Origin: Bacillota bacterium
Lineage (GTDB): Bacteria > Bacillota > Clostridia > Lachnospirales > Lachnospiraceae
Reading direction: 5' to 3'
DNA length: 64,000 nucleotides
Assembly (NCBI GenBank): GCA_023398375.1
Contig: JAEWSH010000037.1
Coordinates: 62,001-126,000, forward strand
Shown here: in pieces, positions 45,397 through 54,128 of the stretch
Numbering within the stretch: the first letter of the stretch is position 1
Layout: the number at the start of each line of letters is the position of its first letter
The notes under the pieces: model-generated
Database searches by the model: none
What the model saw: the letters and a program-made list of their open reading frames with translations, nothing else
What the model was told of the DNA's origin: nothing
Program-made: the position numbers and the translations under genes

Positions 45397-47232
45397 TTAA
45401 TTTACTATTTGTAATAATTCATCACTAACTGACAATTCATCTTTTCCCGTCACTTTTATTTCTTTACTTGTTGTGTTTATTACCAAAACAATAATACTCG
45501 TATCATAACCATTTTCTTTAATTAAATTTAAATCAACATCTACTAATCGATCGCCGGGACGAACCATCGAGCCTTCTTTTACATAAGCTTTGAATCCTTT
45601 ACCGCCTAGTTTTACAGTATCAATTCCAATATGAATCAAAATTTCTCTACCACTCTTGCTTGTTATTCCAATTGCATGACCAGTTGGATAAATCGTTGAA
45701 ATCTGTCCTTCGACAGGCGCATAGACGGTTCCTTCAATTGGTAAAATAGCAACTCCGCCTCCTAATGCTCCTGTTGAAAACGCCTCATCCTTTACTTCTT
45801 CCAAAGGAACTACTGTACCATGAGCAACACTTTTCAAAATCTCATTGGTCTTAATATCTTTTTGAAGGTTCGGTTGTTCCTCATTTTCTACCTTTACAAA
45901 TATATAGGTCAAAACAAAAGAGAGTATTAAAGCGATCGTCGCAGTAATAACTGCATTAATGATGTTATTGGGATTATCACCAATAAATACTGGCAATGAT
46001 AAAAATCCGGCTGAAGCAACTGCATATCTTACTAATCCGGTAATGCCTGCATATAATCCTGCAATTCCACCTGAAACCATTACACATGCTAATGTCCGTT
46101 TGTATTTTAATGTCACACCATACAATGCCGGTTCCGTAATGCCAGATAATGCAGTAATACCTGCTGAAACAGCAACTTCACGCTTCTCCAGTTTTTTTTC
46201 TTTCAAAGCAATTGCTAACGCTGCACCACCCTGGGCCACGTTGCTTCCCAGCATTCCCGGACCCATAAGTGTCTCATAACCAAATTCAGATACAGACAAT
46301 ACTGCAAATGGAGTAATTGATAAATGCATACCCGCCATAACTAAAAGTGGAGAAAAAGTCCCCATTAAAGTCGGCACGGCCCAAGGGATATTTTCATTAA
46401 GGCTTTTTATAATGAAGTAGATTCCGTTTCCTAAATATGCTCCTAAAGGACCAATAATAATTAGGGCAACAGGGGCTGTTATTATCAGTATTAGCACTGG
46501 TCTTAACATGGTCTTTATAATTCTAGGTGTAAACTTCTCAACAAACCTTTCCACATAACTCATAAACCAAACAGTAAGAATAATTGGAATAACGCTAGCG
46601 CCATATTTTACTGAATTAACAGGTAAACCAAATAACGTAATTTTATCAACTTCCGTTATTAATTTTGCAAAATTTGGATGAAGCATTACTCCTGCAATAA
46701 CCATAGCCATGAAGTTATTTGTTTTAAATCTTTTTGCAGCACTATTAGCTATATAAAATGGCAAAAAATAAAATGGTGCATCCGAAATAAAGAATAAGAT
46801 TTGATAATTTTGTGTATCTTTACTCATACCTAGAAGCACTAATAATGAAAGAATAACTTTGACCATACCACCTGCAATTATAATTGGAAGAATTGGTGCC
46901 ATTATTCCTACAATCGTATTCAAAATAGTCTTTAGTCCGTTTGATAGATTAAATTTCGTATCTGATTTTCTCTCTCCAGTACTTTTTCCGATACCATATG
47001 ATAGTAAATCATTGTAGAACTTATCTACTTCTGCACCAATTATTAATTGAAATTCATCTCCGGCTTGAACGGTATTAATTATCCCTGGAATCTTTTTTAA
47101 CTCCTCAGAATTAAATTTATTTTTATCATTCAGGTTAAATCTTAGTCGAGTCATGCAGTGATACAAATTATTAATATTCTCAACTCCACCAACTTGTTTA
47201 ATTATTAAATTAGATATCTCTCTCTGATTCAT
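45397..47232 (-). CDS. PTS beta-glucoside-type transporter, EIIBCA fusion
   Basis: This protein of about 611 residues imports and phosphorylates a beta-glucoside-like sugar. Domain order is B-C-A: phospho-Cys C26 in H-C-M-T-R-L-R, then about ten membrane helices, then a Crr-like IIA domain with phospho-His H534 in L-I-H-I-G-I-D. The start M-N-Q-R-E-I has AGAGG upstream. It follows the GH4 gene and precedes the dehydratase, on one transcript. The IIA domain is present, so no separate EIIA gene is needed. Confidence 0.93.
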   Translation of the reverse strand: MNQREISNLIIKQVGGVENINNLYHCMTRLRFNLNDKNKFNSEELKKIPGIINTVQAGDEFQLIIGAEVDKFYNDLLSYGIGKSTGERKSDTKFNLSNGLKTILNTIVGIMAPILPIIIAGGMVKVILSLLVLLGMSKDTQNYQILFFISDAPFYFLPFYIANSAAKRFKTNNFMAMVIAGVMLHPNFAKLITEVDKITLFGLPVNSVKYGASVIPIILTVWFMSYVERFVEKFTPRIIKTMLRPVLILIITAPVALIIIGPLGAYLGNGIYFIIKSLNENIPWAVPTLMGTFSPLLVMAGMHLSITPFAVLSVSEFGYETLMGPGMLGSNVAQGGAALAIALKEKKLEKREVAVSAGITALSGITEPALYGVTLKYKRTLACVMVSGGIAGLYAGITGLVRYAVASAGFLSLPVFIGDNPNNIINAVITATIALILSFVLTYIFVKVENEEQPNLQKDIKTNEILKSVAHGTVVPLEEVKDEAFSTGALGGGVAILPIEGTVYAPVEGQISTIYPTGHAIGITSKSGREILIHIGIDTVKLGGKGFKAYVKEGSMVRPGDRLVDVDLNLIKENGYDTSIIVLVINTTSKEIKVTGKDELSVSDELLQIVN

Positions 47233-47467
47233 ATTAATCCTCTCCCATACATAAATAATTAGCTTTACCCCATTTTCTGTTTGACACAACAGCTTCTAAT
47301 GATCATCTTGCCTTGATTATAGAATTATTAACCATGCGCCTGTACATAGTTCTTTCATATCTTAAACAAGATATAAAATTTCAATCTAGGCTAATCCTAA
47401 TACACCTCCTTTTTTTAATTTCTTCTGATTTACCAGAACCCCCTCAATCAGTACTTCTTTCAATTTT

Positions 47468-48856
47468 TTAATGACCATTTTTCATTAAATCTACTACTAT
47501 AGGATCCTTTGACTCCGCTCCCTGTTTCTTTAACTCAGATATTTTTTCTTTAAACTGCGGAAGATATTTTTCATGCGCAACCAATAACTCATCTAATACC
47601 TGTTTTGCTTCACTTCCCTTTTGAATTAATGGATTTATTGTAAATGCCTGTAATGCCACTCCGTAATCACCTGATAATGCAGCACTGATTGTACATTCTT
47701 CCATTGCCTTCATAATCTGAAGATGTCCTTTTTCAAATGATCCCATCTCACCCCACGCGATGGGCGTAGCTCCTTTTGCAGAAATCATACATGAAATCTC
47801 AATAACAGAATCCAAATTCAAGCAAGGTATCGCTCCATTATTTTGCGTACTAACTACCATATGAATTCCTTTATTATTATATATTGCACTAATACATTCA
47901 CAAGCAGCCTCACTGTAATATGCGCCCCCACGTTTTTGAAGCTCATCCGGCTTAACATTTAAATTGGGATTTTTGTATATTTCAAAGAGGGAAGCTTCCA
48001 CCTCTTTCATCTGTTCTGCCCGTGTTCCACCTTTTTCGAATTCTTTTATACTATGCTCCAACATCTCTTTTTCCGAATAGTAATAACGATGATATCCACA
48101 AGGCAATAAATTCATAGAATGTAATAAATCTAACGAAAACTCAGCCTGATAAATATTAGCCGGTGTCCCGCCGTTTTTTTCATTAATATGATCTATCAAC
48201 TGCCCGGTCACCTCTCTTCCATCTTCATCAAATACTTTATGCCAATGGAAATGATTAAGCCCTGCAAATTGATAATTTAACTCTGAAACCTGTTTCCCAA
48301 TAACTTTTGGTTCATTCATCATCGCTATCACCGGAACATTACACAGTCCAATACACTTTTTCCAGCCAAAATGTTTAATTACTGCTTCTGTAATAATACC
48401 GCTGGGATTAGTAAAATTAATCAACCAGGCATCTGGGCACAATTCCTTCATATCTTCTACTATTTCTTTCATTACCGGAATTGTTCTAAATGCCTTAAAC
48501 ATTCCTCCTGCACCATTCGTTTCTTGTCCCAACATTCCATGAAGCAATGGTATTCTTTCGTCCTTAATTCTTGCATCCAGTAAACCCACTCTAAACTGTG
48601 TTGTCACAAAATCAGCACCTTTTAATGCTTCTTTTCTATTTAAGGTTGTAATAACCTTTACTTTATATGGTGTTGCATCCCACATACGTTGTGCTAATCT
48701 TCCAACTATCTCAAGCTTTTCTTTTCCATCTTCAATATCAACTAACCAGATCTCGCTTATTGGCAATTCCTTATATCTCTTAATGAACCCTTCTATCAAT
48801 TCCGGTGTATAACTGCTTCCACCTCCGATTGTTGCAATTTTTATAGTTTTTTTCAT
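47468..48856 (-). CDS. GH4 6-phospho-beta-glucosidase
   Basis: This 462-residue NAD+- and Mn2+-dependent glycosidase has nucleotide-binding I-G-G-G-S-S-Y-T-P-E and the metal-site C-N-V-P and N-H-F-H-W-H. It cleaves phosphorylated disaccharides produced by the PTS gene that follows it, releasing glucose-6-phosphate and the aglycone. It is the first gene of the operon. A palindrome GTTCTAGAAC at 48882-48891, just upstream of the start, may be a regulator site. Confidence 0.92.
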   Translation of the reverse strand: MKKTIKIATIGGGSSYTPELIEGFIKRYKELPISEIWLVDIEDGKEKLEIVGRLAQRMWDATPYKVKVITTLNRKEALKGADFVTTQFRVGLLDARIKDERIPLLHGMLGQETNGAGGMFKAFRTIPVMKEIVEDMKELCPDAWLINFTNPSGIITEAVIKHFGWKKCIGLCNVPVIAMMNEPKVIGKQVSELNYQFAGLNHFHWHKVFDEDGREVTGQLIDHINEKNGGTPANIYQAEFSLDLLHSMNLLPCGYHRYYYSEKEMLEHSIKEFEKGGTRAEQMKEVEASLFEIYKNPNLNVKPDELQKRGGAYYSEAACECISAIYNNKGIHMVVSTQNNGAIPCLNLDSVIEISCMISAKGATPIAWGEMGSFEKGHLQIMKAMEECTISAALSGDYGVALQAFTINPLIQKGSEAKQVLDELLVAHEKYLPQFKEKISELKKQGAESKDPIVVDLMKNGH

Positions 48857-49290
48857 ATTTATCTCCTTGTCTATATTCTTAGTTCTAGAACACTAATAAT
48901 TTAAATTTACTTCATAACTGTTAAAAAGTATTTAAAGAAAATCAATTACCATACTTATGTTATCTTCTATTACCAGTTGAATCAATATAAGTTATCTATT
49001 CTGGTCCTTTTTTCCAAAAATTCTAAGGAATCCTTTTTTGTTTTGAAACTTTTTGATATTTATATTATTTTTTCTCTAGCAGCAAGAATTTGTCAGACTT
49101 TTTCCTTTAACACTCTACTATCCAGGTAAAGCCTCCTGCTTATAAATATGCATATAAGCAAGAGGCTTTATAATGAAAAAGAGATCTCGTGGATATATTT
49201 GCAAAATTGCGGAAACTCAAGGAAATATATCATTGTTGAGATTGAAATAACATGATAAAATAGAAATAAGGTGCAAATCTGCTATAGGAG
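48857..49290. other. Divergent intergenic region, GH4/PTS operon and RpiR regulator
   Basis: 434 nt. The left end carries the promoter side of the GH4 gene with a 10-bp palindrome at 48882-48891. The right third holds a large hairpin (49127-49170). The rest is AT-rich and unassigned. Confidence 0.6.
49127..49170. terminator. Long hairpin between divergent genes
   Basis: TAAAGCCTC.TGCTTAT pairs with ATAAGCA.GAGGCTTTA across an 8-nt loop, 15-16 bp with one mismatch. It lies 120 nt before the RpiR gene and 270 nt before the GH4 gene. With no T-run on either side, it could be a leader hairpin of the RpiR transcript or an operator dyad as well as a terminator. Confidence 0.5.
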
Positions 49291-50160
49291 ATGATTACTA
49301 TGACATTAGATAATTTGATTAAATATAATGATAATTTAACGCCAATAGAAAGCCAACTGGCTCAATATATTTTAACCCACCAAGATGTTGTAGAAAAATT
49401 ATCAATTACTGCTCTATCAGAAATAACCTTTGTATCAAAATCAGCAATTCATAGGTTTTGTAAAAAAATAGGATTAAATGGCTATAATGAACTCAAGGTC
49501 AAGATTGCTCAGAACATTGCTAATCAAAACGCTTCTGTACAACAAATTGATGTTAACTATCCTTTCAACGCAGAAGACAGCCCTAGAATGATTGCTCAAA
49601 AGTTATTGCGATTATATGAATCCACTATAACAGATACACACAATTTTATTGATATGATCGAATTAAACAAAGTCTCACAACTGCTAAACAGCGCTCAAAT
49701 AATCGATATATATACACATGCTCATAATATCAGCATCGCCGAAAATTTTCAGGACAAAATGCGTTCTATTGGAAGAATGGTTAATTGTGCTGATGCATTT
49801 TATACTCAACGTTGTATGGCCACAGCGTCCCGTACAGACCATGTGGCGATAATTTTATCTTATTCTGGAAGAGCTACCTTTATACCATCTATAACAAAGA
49901 CCCTTTACAAAAAGAAAGTACCTATCGTACTAATTGGAAAGGCCGGTAATAATCAGTTATCACATTTATTTCAGCACCGTCTGTATATCAGTGATCAAGA
50001 AAATTTAAGAAACAGAATATCACAATTTTCATCTCATATTGCAATGCAATATATGCTTGATATCTTATATGGATGTATCTTCAAATTCAATTATCATGAA
50101 AATATAAAATATATCCAAGAAACAATTAACATTATAGATGACAGAAACCTAAACGAATAA
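49291..50160 (+). CDS. RpiR-family transcriptional regulator
   Basis: This 289-residue protein has an N-terminal RpiR helix-turn-helix (L-S-E-I-T-F-V-S-K-S-A-I-H-R-F-C-K-K near 44-60) and a C-terminal SIS domain that senses phosphosugars (I-L-S-Y-S-G-R-A near 190). It faces the GH4/PTS/dehydratase operon and is its likely regulator. The ATG follows TAGGAGATGATT. Its ligand may be the phosphorylated disaccharide or glucose-6-phosphate. Confidence 0.92.
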   Translation: MITMTLDNLIKYNDNLTPIESQLAQYILTHQDVVEKLSITALSEITFVSKSAIHRFCKKIGLNGYNELKVKIAQNIANQNASVQQIDVNYPFNAEDSPRMIAQKLLRLYESTITDTHNFIDMIELNKVSQLLNSAQIIDIYTHAHNISIAENFQDKMRSIGRMVNCADAFYTQRCMATASRTDHVAIILSYSGRATFIPSITKTLYKKKVPIVLIGKAGNNQLSHLFQHRLYISDQENLRNRISQFSSHIAMQYMLDILYGCIFKFNYHENIKYIQETINIIDDRNLNE

Positions 50161-50297
50161 CAGAATAAGGGTTCATGTCCACATTTTATAGAATTGACAT
50201 AGTTCCATAATAAGAGCCAGCATGAAGAAATATATTCCATTCACACCGGCTCTACTATCTTATACTCCTATTCTTTATTGATAAGATGATGTTATGA

Positions 50298-50540
50298 TTA
50301 ACTCATCGCTATTAATTCGATTTCAACAAGAACATCTTTTGGAAGTGATGCGACCTGAACAGCAGATCTTGCTGGTGAATCCTGTTCAAGATATTTTGCA
50401 TAAATTTCATTGACTATTGTAAAATCCTTTATGTCTTTAAGAAATACCGTAGCTTTAATTACCTTTTGAAAATTTGACCCTGATGCTTCCAAGATAGTTG
50501 ATAGATTTGCAAACACTTGCTCTGTTTGTGGTTGTATATA
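50298..50540 (-). pseudogene. ridA-type (YjgF/UK114) fragment, C-terminal two-thirds
   Basis: An 80-residue frame matches the RidA family, with Q-T-E-Q-V-F-A-N-L then D-S-P-A-R-S-A-V-Q-V near the active-site Arg and the end V-L-V-E-I-E. Family members are about 125 residues. About 45-50 N-terminal residues are absent; a stop codon TAA lies immediately upstream at 50541-50543. No start with a ribosome site exists. The missing part is replaced by a foreign reading frame, so this is a truncation, not a sequencing gap. Confidence 0.8.
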
Positions 50541-50690
50541 TTAGCTTCTTAAGTCAAGAGCAACCGCTACAATAATAACTGCACCGTTTGTAGATACTGC
50601 ACCGTTTGTAGATGCACCACTGATGGTGCATTCTGCTATTGCTTCCAATTCGTAACTTAATCCTGTATTTACACTTGCTCCACCTGCGGA
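50541..50690 (-). pseudogene. Unidentified chimeric coding fragment with S-T-N-G-A-V repeat
   Basis: On the minus strand a frame runs from the end of the subtilase fragment to TAA at 50541. It has a tandem repeat of S-T-N-G-A-V and ends V-A-L-D-L-R-S. The 18-nt unit encoding it appears twice. I do not recognise the family. It lies between the subtilase fragment and the ridA fragment and has no start codon with a ribosome site. Confidence 0.45.
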
Positions 50691-50815
50691 TTCGGGAATT
50701 CCTCAAAGCCCGGCAGTTTACGAGCGCCTTTTCTAAGCTATGCTTTAATTTTTTCTCCATAGAAATAGGGATCATTGCCTTGGGCGATGCCCTCTGCTGT
50801 CAAGTTATTGCTACA
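50681..50815 (-). pseudogene. Subtilase (Csp-like) 3'-end fragment, copy A
   Basis: Translates to N-D-P-Y-F-Y-G-E-K ... P-G-F-E-E-F-P-N-P-Q-V, matching the C-terminus of the intact protease at 19399-21132, with one in-frame stop (TAG replacing a Tyr codon). It is abruptly joined on the 5' side to a short repeat (GTAGCAATAA...ACAGCAG) and on the 3' side to an unrelated frame. It resembles copies B and C more than the intact gene. Confidence 0.75.
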
Positions 50816-50934
50816 AACTTTTTAACTTTTTTTGTGCCGTTTTTCCTTGAAAGTTCGTGGGCGGCTGTTACATTGTTGATACAGCAATAAAAAAGCTGCA
50901 CTATATTATTACTGAACTTAATCCGTACAGACTT

Positions 50935-51550
50935 TTATAATGTGCCGTTAAACATTCCTTTATCAAATTCTGGATTAAAATAGTAGAAGTTTTTGTTATC
51001 TAATTTATCCTTTGTCTTCTCCAATGCTTCTCCAAATCTTTGGAAATGAACAATTTCTCTGCTCCTTAGAAATTTTAGAGGTTCTTGGATTTCAAGATCA
51101 GGAATCATTCGAAGTAGATTGTCATATACAGTTCTAGCTTTTTGCTCTGCAGCTAGGTTCTCTGTCAAATCGGTAATTGCATCACCTTTGGATTGAAATT
51201 CAATAGCTGAAAAAGGGAGAGATGATGCTGCCTGAGCCCATAAGGCTGTGGTATGATCAATATAATATGCGTCAAATCCTGCTTGTTTTGCCTGTTCAAT
51301 AGTCAAATTCTTGGTCAACTGATATACCATGGCACAGATTATCTCCATATGCTAATTCCTCTGTGCCGATATCCGTTAACAATCCACCAACTTCTTTTAA
51401 AGGCATTGTATAGCGCTGTGACAAATATCTCATAGAAGCTGATAATTCACCATCTGGACCTCCATATTGACTTATTATCATCTGTGCTGTCTTTGGACAT
51501 GTTTTAGTTATCTTAACTGGATATTGTAATCTTTTTTCATAAATCCACAT
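50935..51550 (-). pseudogene. cotJC: cotJC spore coat manganese catalase, frameshifted
   Basis: The 5' frame (51550 down) opens M-W-I-Y-E-K-R-L-Q-Y and runs to G-T-E-E-L-A. The remainder continues in another frame as M-E-I-I-C-A-M-V-Y-Q to the end near 50935. Together they give the length of CotJC. The break is a 2-nt loss at about 51345-51351. Normal CotJC has an extra His codon there (E-E-L-A-H), and that His is a manganese ligand in this family. The other ligands remain in both halves (Q-K-A-R-T, E-I-V-H-F). The start codon directly follows the cotJB stop (TAAATG). A sequencing error cannot be excluded, but the neighbouring cotJA is also broken. Confidence 0.85.
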
Positions 51551-51799
51551 TTATACACACGCCTCTTCCCAAGGCATCGGCCCCTCCTGCCAGGAGAAGC
51601 TGGTATCATCATCTTTCATTCTGTATGGCAGGTAAAGTCTAGTTAACGGGTAAAATTTTTGTGCAAACTGTTTTCTAAGTTCCGCACATTCTTTTACTTT
51701 ATTATAAAATAACTGGATTGCTTGTACATCATTTTCATGGGTATCTAGATAAAGAGTCAGATCATCTAGAAAAAAGCTACACTGATTAATCTTGGTCAT
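51551..51799 (-). CDS. cotJB: CotJB spore coat protein
   Basis: An 82-residue frame from M-T-K-I-N-Q through D-T-H-E-N to the end P-M-P-W-E-E-A-C-V, the standard CotJB pattern and length. Upstream the frame is open to a cotJA remnant without an intervening stop (a TTG at 51910 is possible but unlikely). It precedes cotJC on the same strand. CotJB is part of the CotJA/B/C spore coat complex made in the mother cell. With cotJA truncated and cotJC frameshifted, this gene is probably orphaned. Confidence 0.75.
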   Translation of the reverse strand: MTKINQCSFFLDDLTLYLDTHENDVQAIQLFYNKVKECAELRKQFAQKFYPLTRLYLPYRMKDDDTSFSWQEGPMPWEEACV

Positions 51800-51948
51800 T
51801 AGTTGTTCACGGTCAAACTGCTCTGTTGTCTTACCTGGAATTTCCACTTTTGAGGCAATGGGATCCTTACTTTCTGTCACCGAGTCTGCCGCAAAAAAAG
51901 GCTTATTCAAATCATAGTGCCGATATTCAAAGCTTCCTCTTGGCTATA
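51800..51948 (-). pseudogene. cotJA: cotJA spore coat fragment
   Basis: A run Y-S-Q-E-E-A-L-N-I-G-T-M in one frame and D-L-N-K-P-F-F-A-A-D-S in another reproduce the C-terminal region of CotJA, with a frame break between them near 51915. The N-terminal region is lacking. A TAG at 51949-51951 and then a short repeat and a recombinase-like stub take its place. Frame-merging of the remnant with cotJB suggests decay. Confidence 0.65.
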
Positions 51949-52042
51949 CTAACGGCTGCTGTTACATTATTGCTACCACGAATTATTGTAAAAATCACTA
52001 CTGACTGAATGTCCAGCAGATATCAATCTTACCATCTGCTTT
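51949..52042. repeat. 94-bp repeat, copy 1
   Basis: The first 51 nt (51949-51999) are identical to 57579-57629. The rest shows a handful of changes, as far as 52042/57672. It contains the recombinase-like stop region and one copy of the short GTAGCAATAATGTAACAGCAG element. Confidence 0.85.
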
Positions 52043-52063
52043 TACATATGCTACTTCTATCCA
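51998..52063 (-). pseudogene. Possible serine-recombinase C-terminal stub, copy 1
   Basis: Twenty-one codons: V-A-Y-V-K-A-D-G-K-I-D-I-C-W-T-F-S-Q then stop. The pattern D-G-x-I-x-I-x-W-x-F at the very C-terminus resembles that of large serine recombinases. Too short for certainty. It abuts the short repeat and the cotJA break. Confidence 0.45.
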
Positions 52064-52094
52064 TCAAATTTCCTATATTTGTACCTGAATCAAC

Positions 52095-52328
52095 TTAAAA
52101 ATATCCTAGAGAATCCCCTTCCAATAAAATATTCTTGTATCCTAAAGAAATTCCCTTTTTAACATCACTAACAATATTTTCTATAGGACGGCTTTTCGAC
52201 GTTCCAATTGCATACTTAATAGCACAATATGTACACTCACAATTGCATCCTACTAAACATTGTATTCTGAATGTTTTCTCACTAAGTAAAAATACGAAGT
52301 AAACAATACCATAAATATCCTTTAATTC
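52095..52328 (-). pseudogene. Radical SAM protein fragment
   Basis: A 77-codon frame with no start codon contains G-C-N-C-E-C-T-Y-C, the C-x3-C-x2-C iron-sulfur motif of radical SAM enzymes. S-K-S-R-P-I-E-N-I and L-L-E-G-D-S-L-G follow, wording close to MiaB-like or other methylthiotransferase-like members. Stops bound both ends (TGA at 52329, TAA at 52095). It is a piece of a larger gene, in the same strand as its neighbours. Confidence 0.7.
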
Positions 52329-52530
52329 TCAGATAGAATGCGAATCATGTATGTGCACAAGAAAACATTCCTAATAATAGTAATATTTTAAGGATCACAT
52401 TAATTCTTCTCATCTTCATACCATTATAAGCATTTAAAACTACCTATTTTAAAATCTCACCCATCTATTTTCACAAATAACTCTTGACAAATATCCAATA
52501 ATTTGTGACGAAGTCATAAGGCTGCAACGG

Positions 52531-52661
52531 CAATCTATCCCGTACACACAGCGCTCTCCACCCAACCTGCGGATTGGGGAATTCCTCAAAACCGGGCAGC
52601 TTTCTGGCTCCTTTTCTCAGGTAAGCCTTAATTTTTTCCCCATACAGATAACAATCACCTT
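52531..52661 (-). pseudogene. Subtilase (Csp-like) 3'-end fragment, copy B
   Basis: Y-L-Y-G-E-K-I-K-A-Y and P-G-F-E-E-F-P-N-P-Q-V-G-W with R-A-L-C-V-R-D match the intact protease C-terminus, without a stop inside. Upstream the frame is not subtilase. It reads past the usual stop into unrelated sequence. Copies A and C lie on either side. Confidence 0.75.
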
Positions 52662-52688
52662 GCTAAAAATTAATAGTGTATAGGGGCG

Positions 52689-53258
52689 TTATATAAAACC
52701 AAAATATCTCATTATACCCAAATAAATACCATAAGCAAATTGATACTGATTATTCCGTAACTTTTGTGAATCTGATAGATTACTAAGATAAGCCAATTCA
52801 ACAAGTATTGCAGGCATTTGAGCATATCTTAAAACATACAAAAAAGGATTTTCACGTATTCCATTATCTCTTGTTCCTACCATTTGAGTTATTCCATCCA
52901 TAACCTGTTCTGCCAACCACTGTGATTGTGTGAAAAATTGATATATATATACTTCCGTGCCGTTAATTAAAGGGTTAGGATTAGAATTACTATGTATACT
53001 TATGAAATAATTTGCTGGCCATTCGTTTGCTAGTCTTACCCTTTCTGCTAAACTGGATACATTATCTATTCCTAATACTGTTGAAGGCTCTGGCCTTGAT
53101 ACTCTTGTTTCAAATCTCGAATCATTATTCAATAGATTTTGTAAATATAAGCCAACCTGATAATTTATTTCTGATTCTGTTAAGCCATTTCCTTCTGCAC
53201 CACTATTAAAATAACCACTCGGATTGTGACCTTGATCGATAAATATTTTAATTGCCAA
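52689..53258 (-). CDS. N-acetylmuramoyl-L-alanine amidase (Amidase_3)
   Basis: This protein of about 189 residues hydrolyses the amide bond between muramic acid and L-Ala. Zn ligands are H in Q-G-H-N, E in T-E-S-E and H in S-I-H-S-N, and the catalytic Glu is in V-E-L-A-Y. No signal peptide or extra domain is present, so it may act in the spore or through lysis. I choose the TTG in A-C-T-TTG-GCA with GGAAG before it; the ATG six codons upstream has no site. It is intact within a region of broken genes, so it is likely functional and spore- or lysis-related. Confidence 0.85.
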   Translation of the reverse strand: MAIKIFIDQGHNPSGYFNSGAEGNGLTESEINYQVGLYLQNLLNNDSRFETRVSRPEPSTVLGIDNVSSLAERVRLANEWPANYFISIHSNSNPNPLINGTEVYIYQFFTQSQWLAEQVMDGITQMVGTRDNGIRENPFLYVLRYAQMPAILVELAYLSNLSDSQKLRNNQYQFAYGIYLGIMRYFGFI

Positions 53259-53340
53259 AGTGGCACTTCCTTTCATTTAAACTATACTTAATATATTCAA
53301 TATCCCCAAATTGTGTTATAGCGTTTAATAAAGCAGAACA

Positions 53341-53907
53341 CTACTCAGGACTCCAATATTTCTGTTCATTTTTTATTAGCATTTCTAGTTTTCTTACACC
53401 TGCTTCATAGCCTAGATCCGGTTTCCGATTGTGATTTGACTCATTTCCAGATTTCTTCTGAATCTTTTCCTGCTCCCATTTCTGATTCTCTTCTTCACCG
53501 ATTCGCTCTGCTTCTACCGCTTCCTCATAAATCGCTTTTGCCTTTTCTCCTAACAATTCGTAAAGATATCTGCTATCACCGGAACTACCTGCATAGACAC
53601 CAAGCTCCATATTTTCGCCACTATGACTTTCTCTGATATCAAAAAATACCTTGTAAAAGTCATAGGTGGTACATCAGAAAACTAAGGTATCTCATGTCAT
53701 CCTTAATAAAGACATAGATTGGATATTTCACTGCAAGTCTCTCTATTTGCTCTTTGCTAAGATGGTCAGTACTGTTACAAACATTTCTTTCGAACCACAA
53801 TCAAAGCGGTCACTTGCAGTTCCTAATCTTTTGATAGCTCCCTTTTCGTTCTGCTCTAACGTAAGCTGATATCTTGCCTGATTTTTGTTTTTGATTCTCT
53901 TTTTCAT
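53341..53907 (-). pseudogene. Unrecognised protein gene with two frameshifts
   Basis: A gene of about 185 codons begins with ATG after AGGAGGCGGCA and M-K-K-R-I-K-N. It changes frame near 53775 and again near 53670, then ends with an 89-codon open segment rich in Glu (A-E-R-I-G-E-E-E). The three segments together look like one cytoplasmic protein. I do not recognise the family. Only the last segment is long enough to stand alone. Confidence 0.5.
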
Positions 53908-53979
53908 TGCCGCCTCCTGTTTTTTTGCATAAAAATAGGAACTACAAGTGTTGGCTCGTATCTCCGGATTAATTCATGA

Positions 53980-54012
53980 CAATAGAAAGTTCGCGAAGCA
54001 TGCTTTCTATTG
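53980..54012. repeat. 10-bp perfect inverted repeat, 13-nt loop
   Basis: CAATAGAAAG pairs with CTTTCTATTG. There is no T-run on the plus strand. It lies in the 220-nt gap between the frameshifted gene and the next pseudogene. Could be a hairpin or an insertion remnant end. Confidence 0.35.
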
Positions 54013-54128
54013 TTGGTTACCTATTTAATTTTGTTGGTAATGCTGATATTACATAATGTTCGCCTCCTCCGAAAAAAGCACAAGCCGAGGATCTCCCGGT
54101 TTGATAGTTTATACTTTCCTATTCTTTT

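Noticed and set aside
50554..50775. 73-residue Cys/Lys-rich frame on the minus strand
   Set aside because: Out of frame with the subtilase fragment and S-T-N-G-A-V segment that explain the same bases; the Cys run comes from the tandem repeat.
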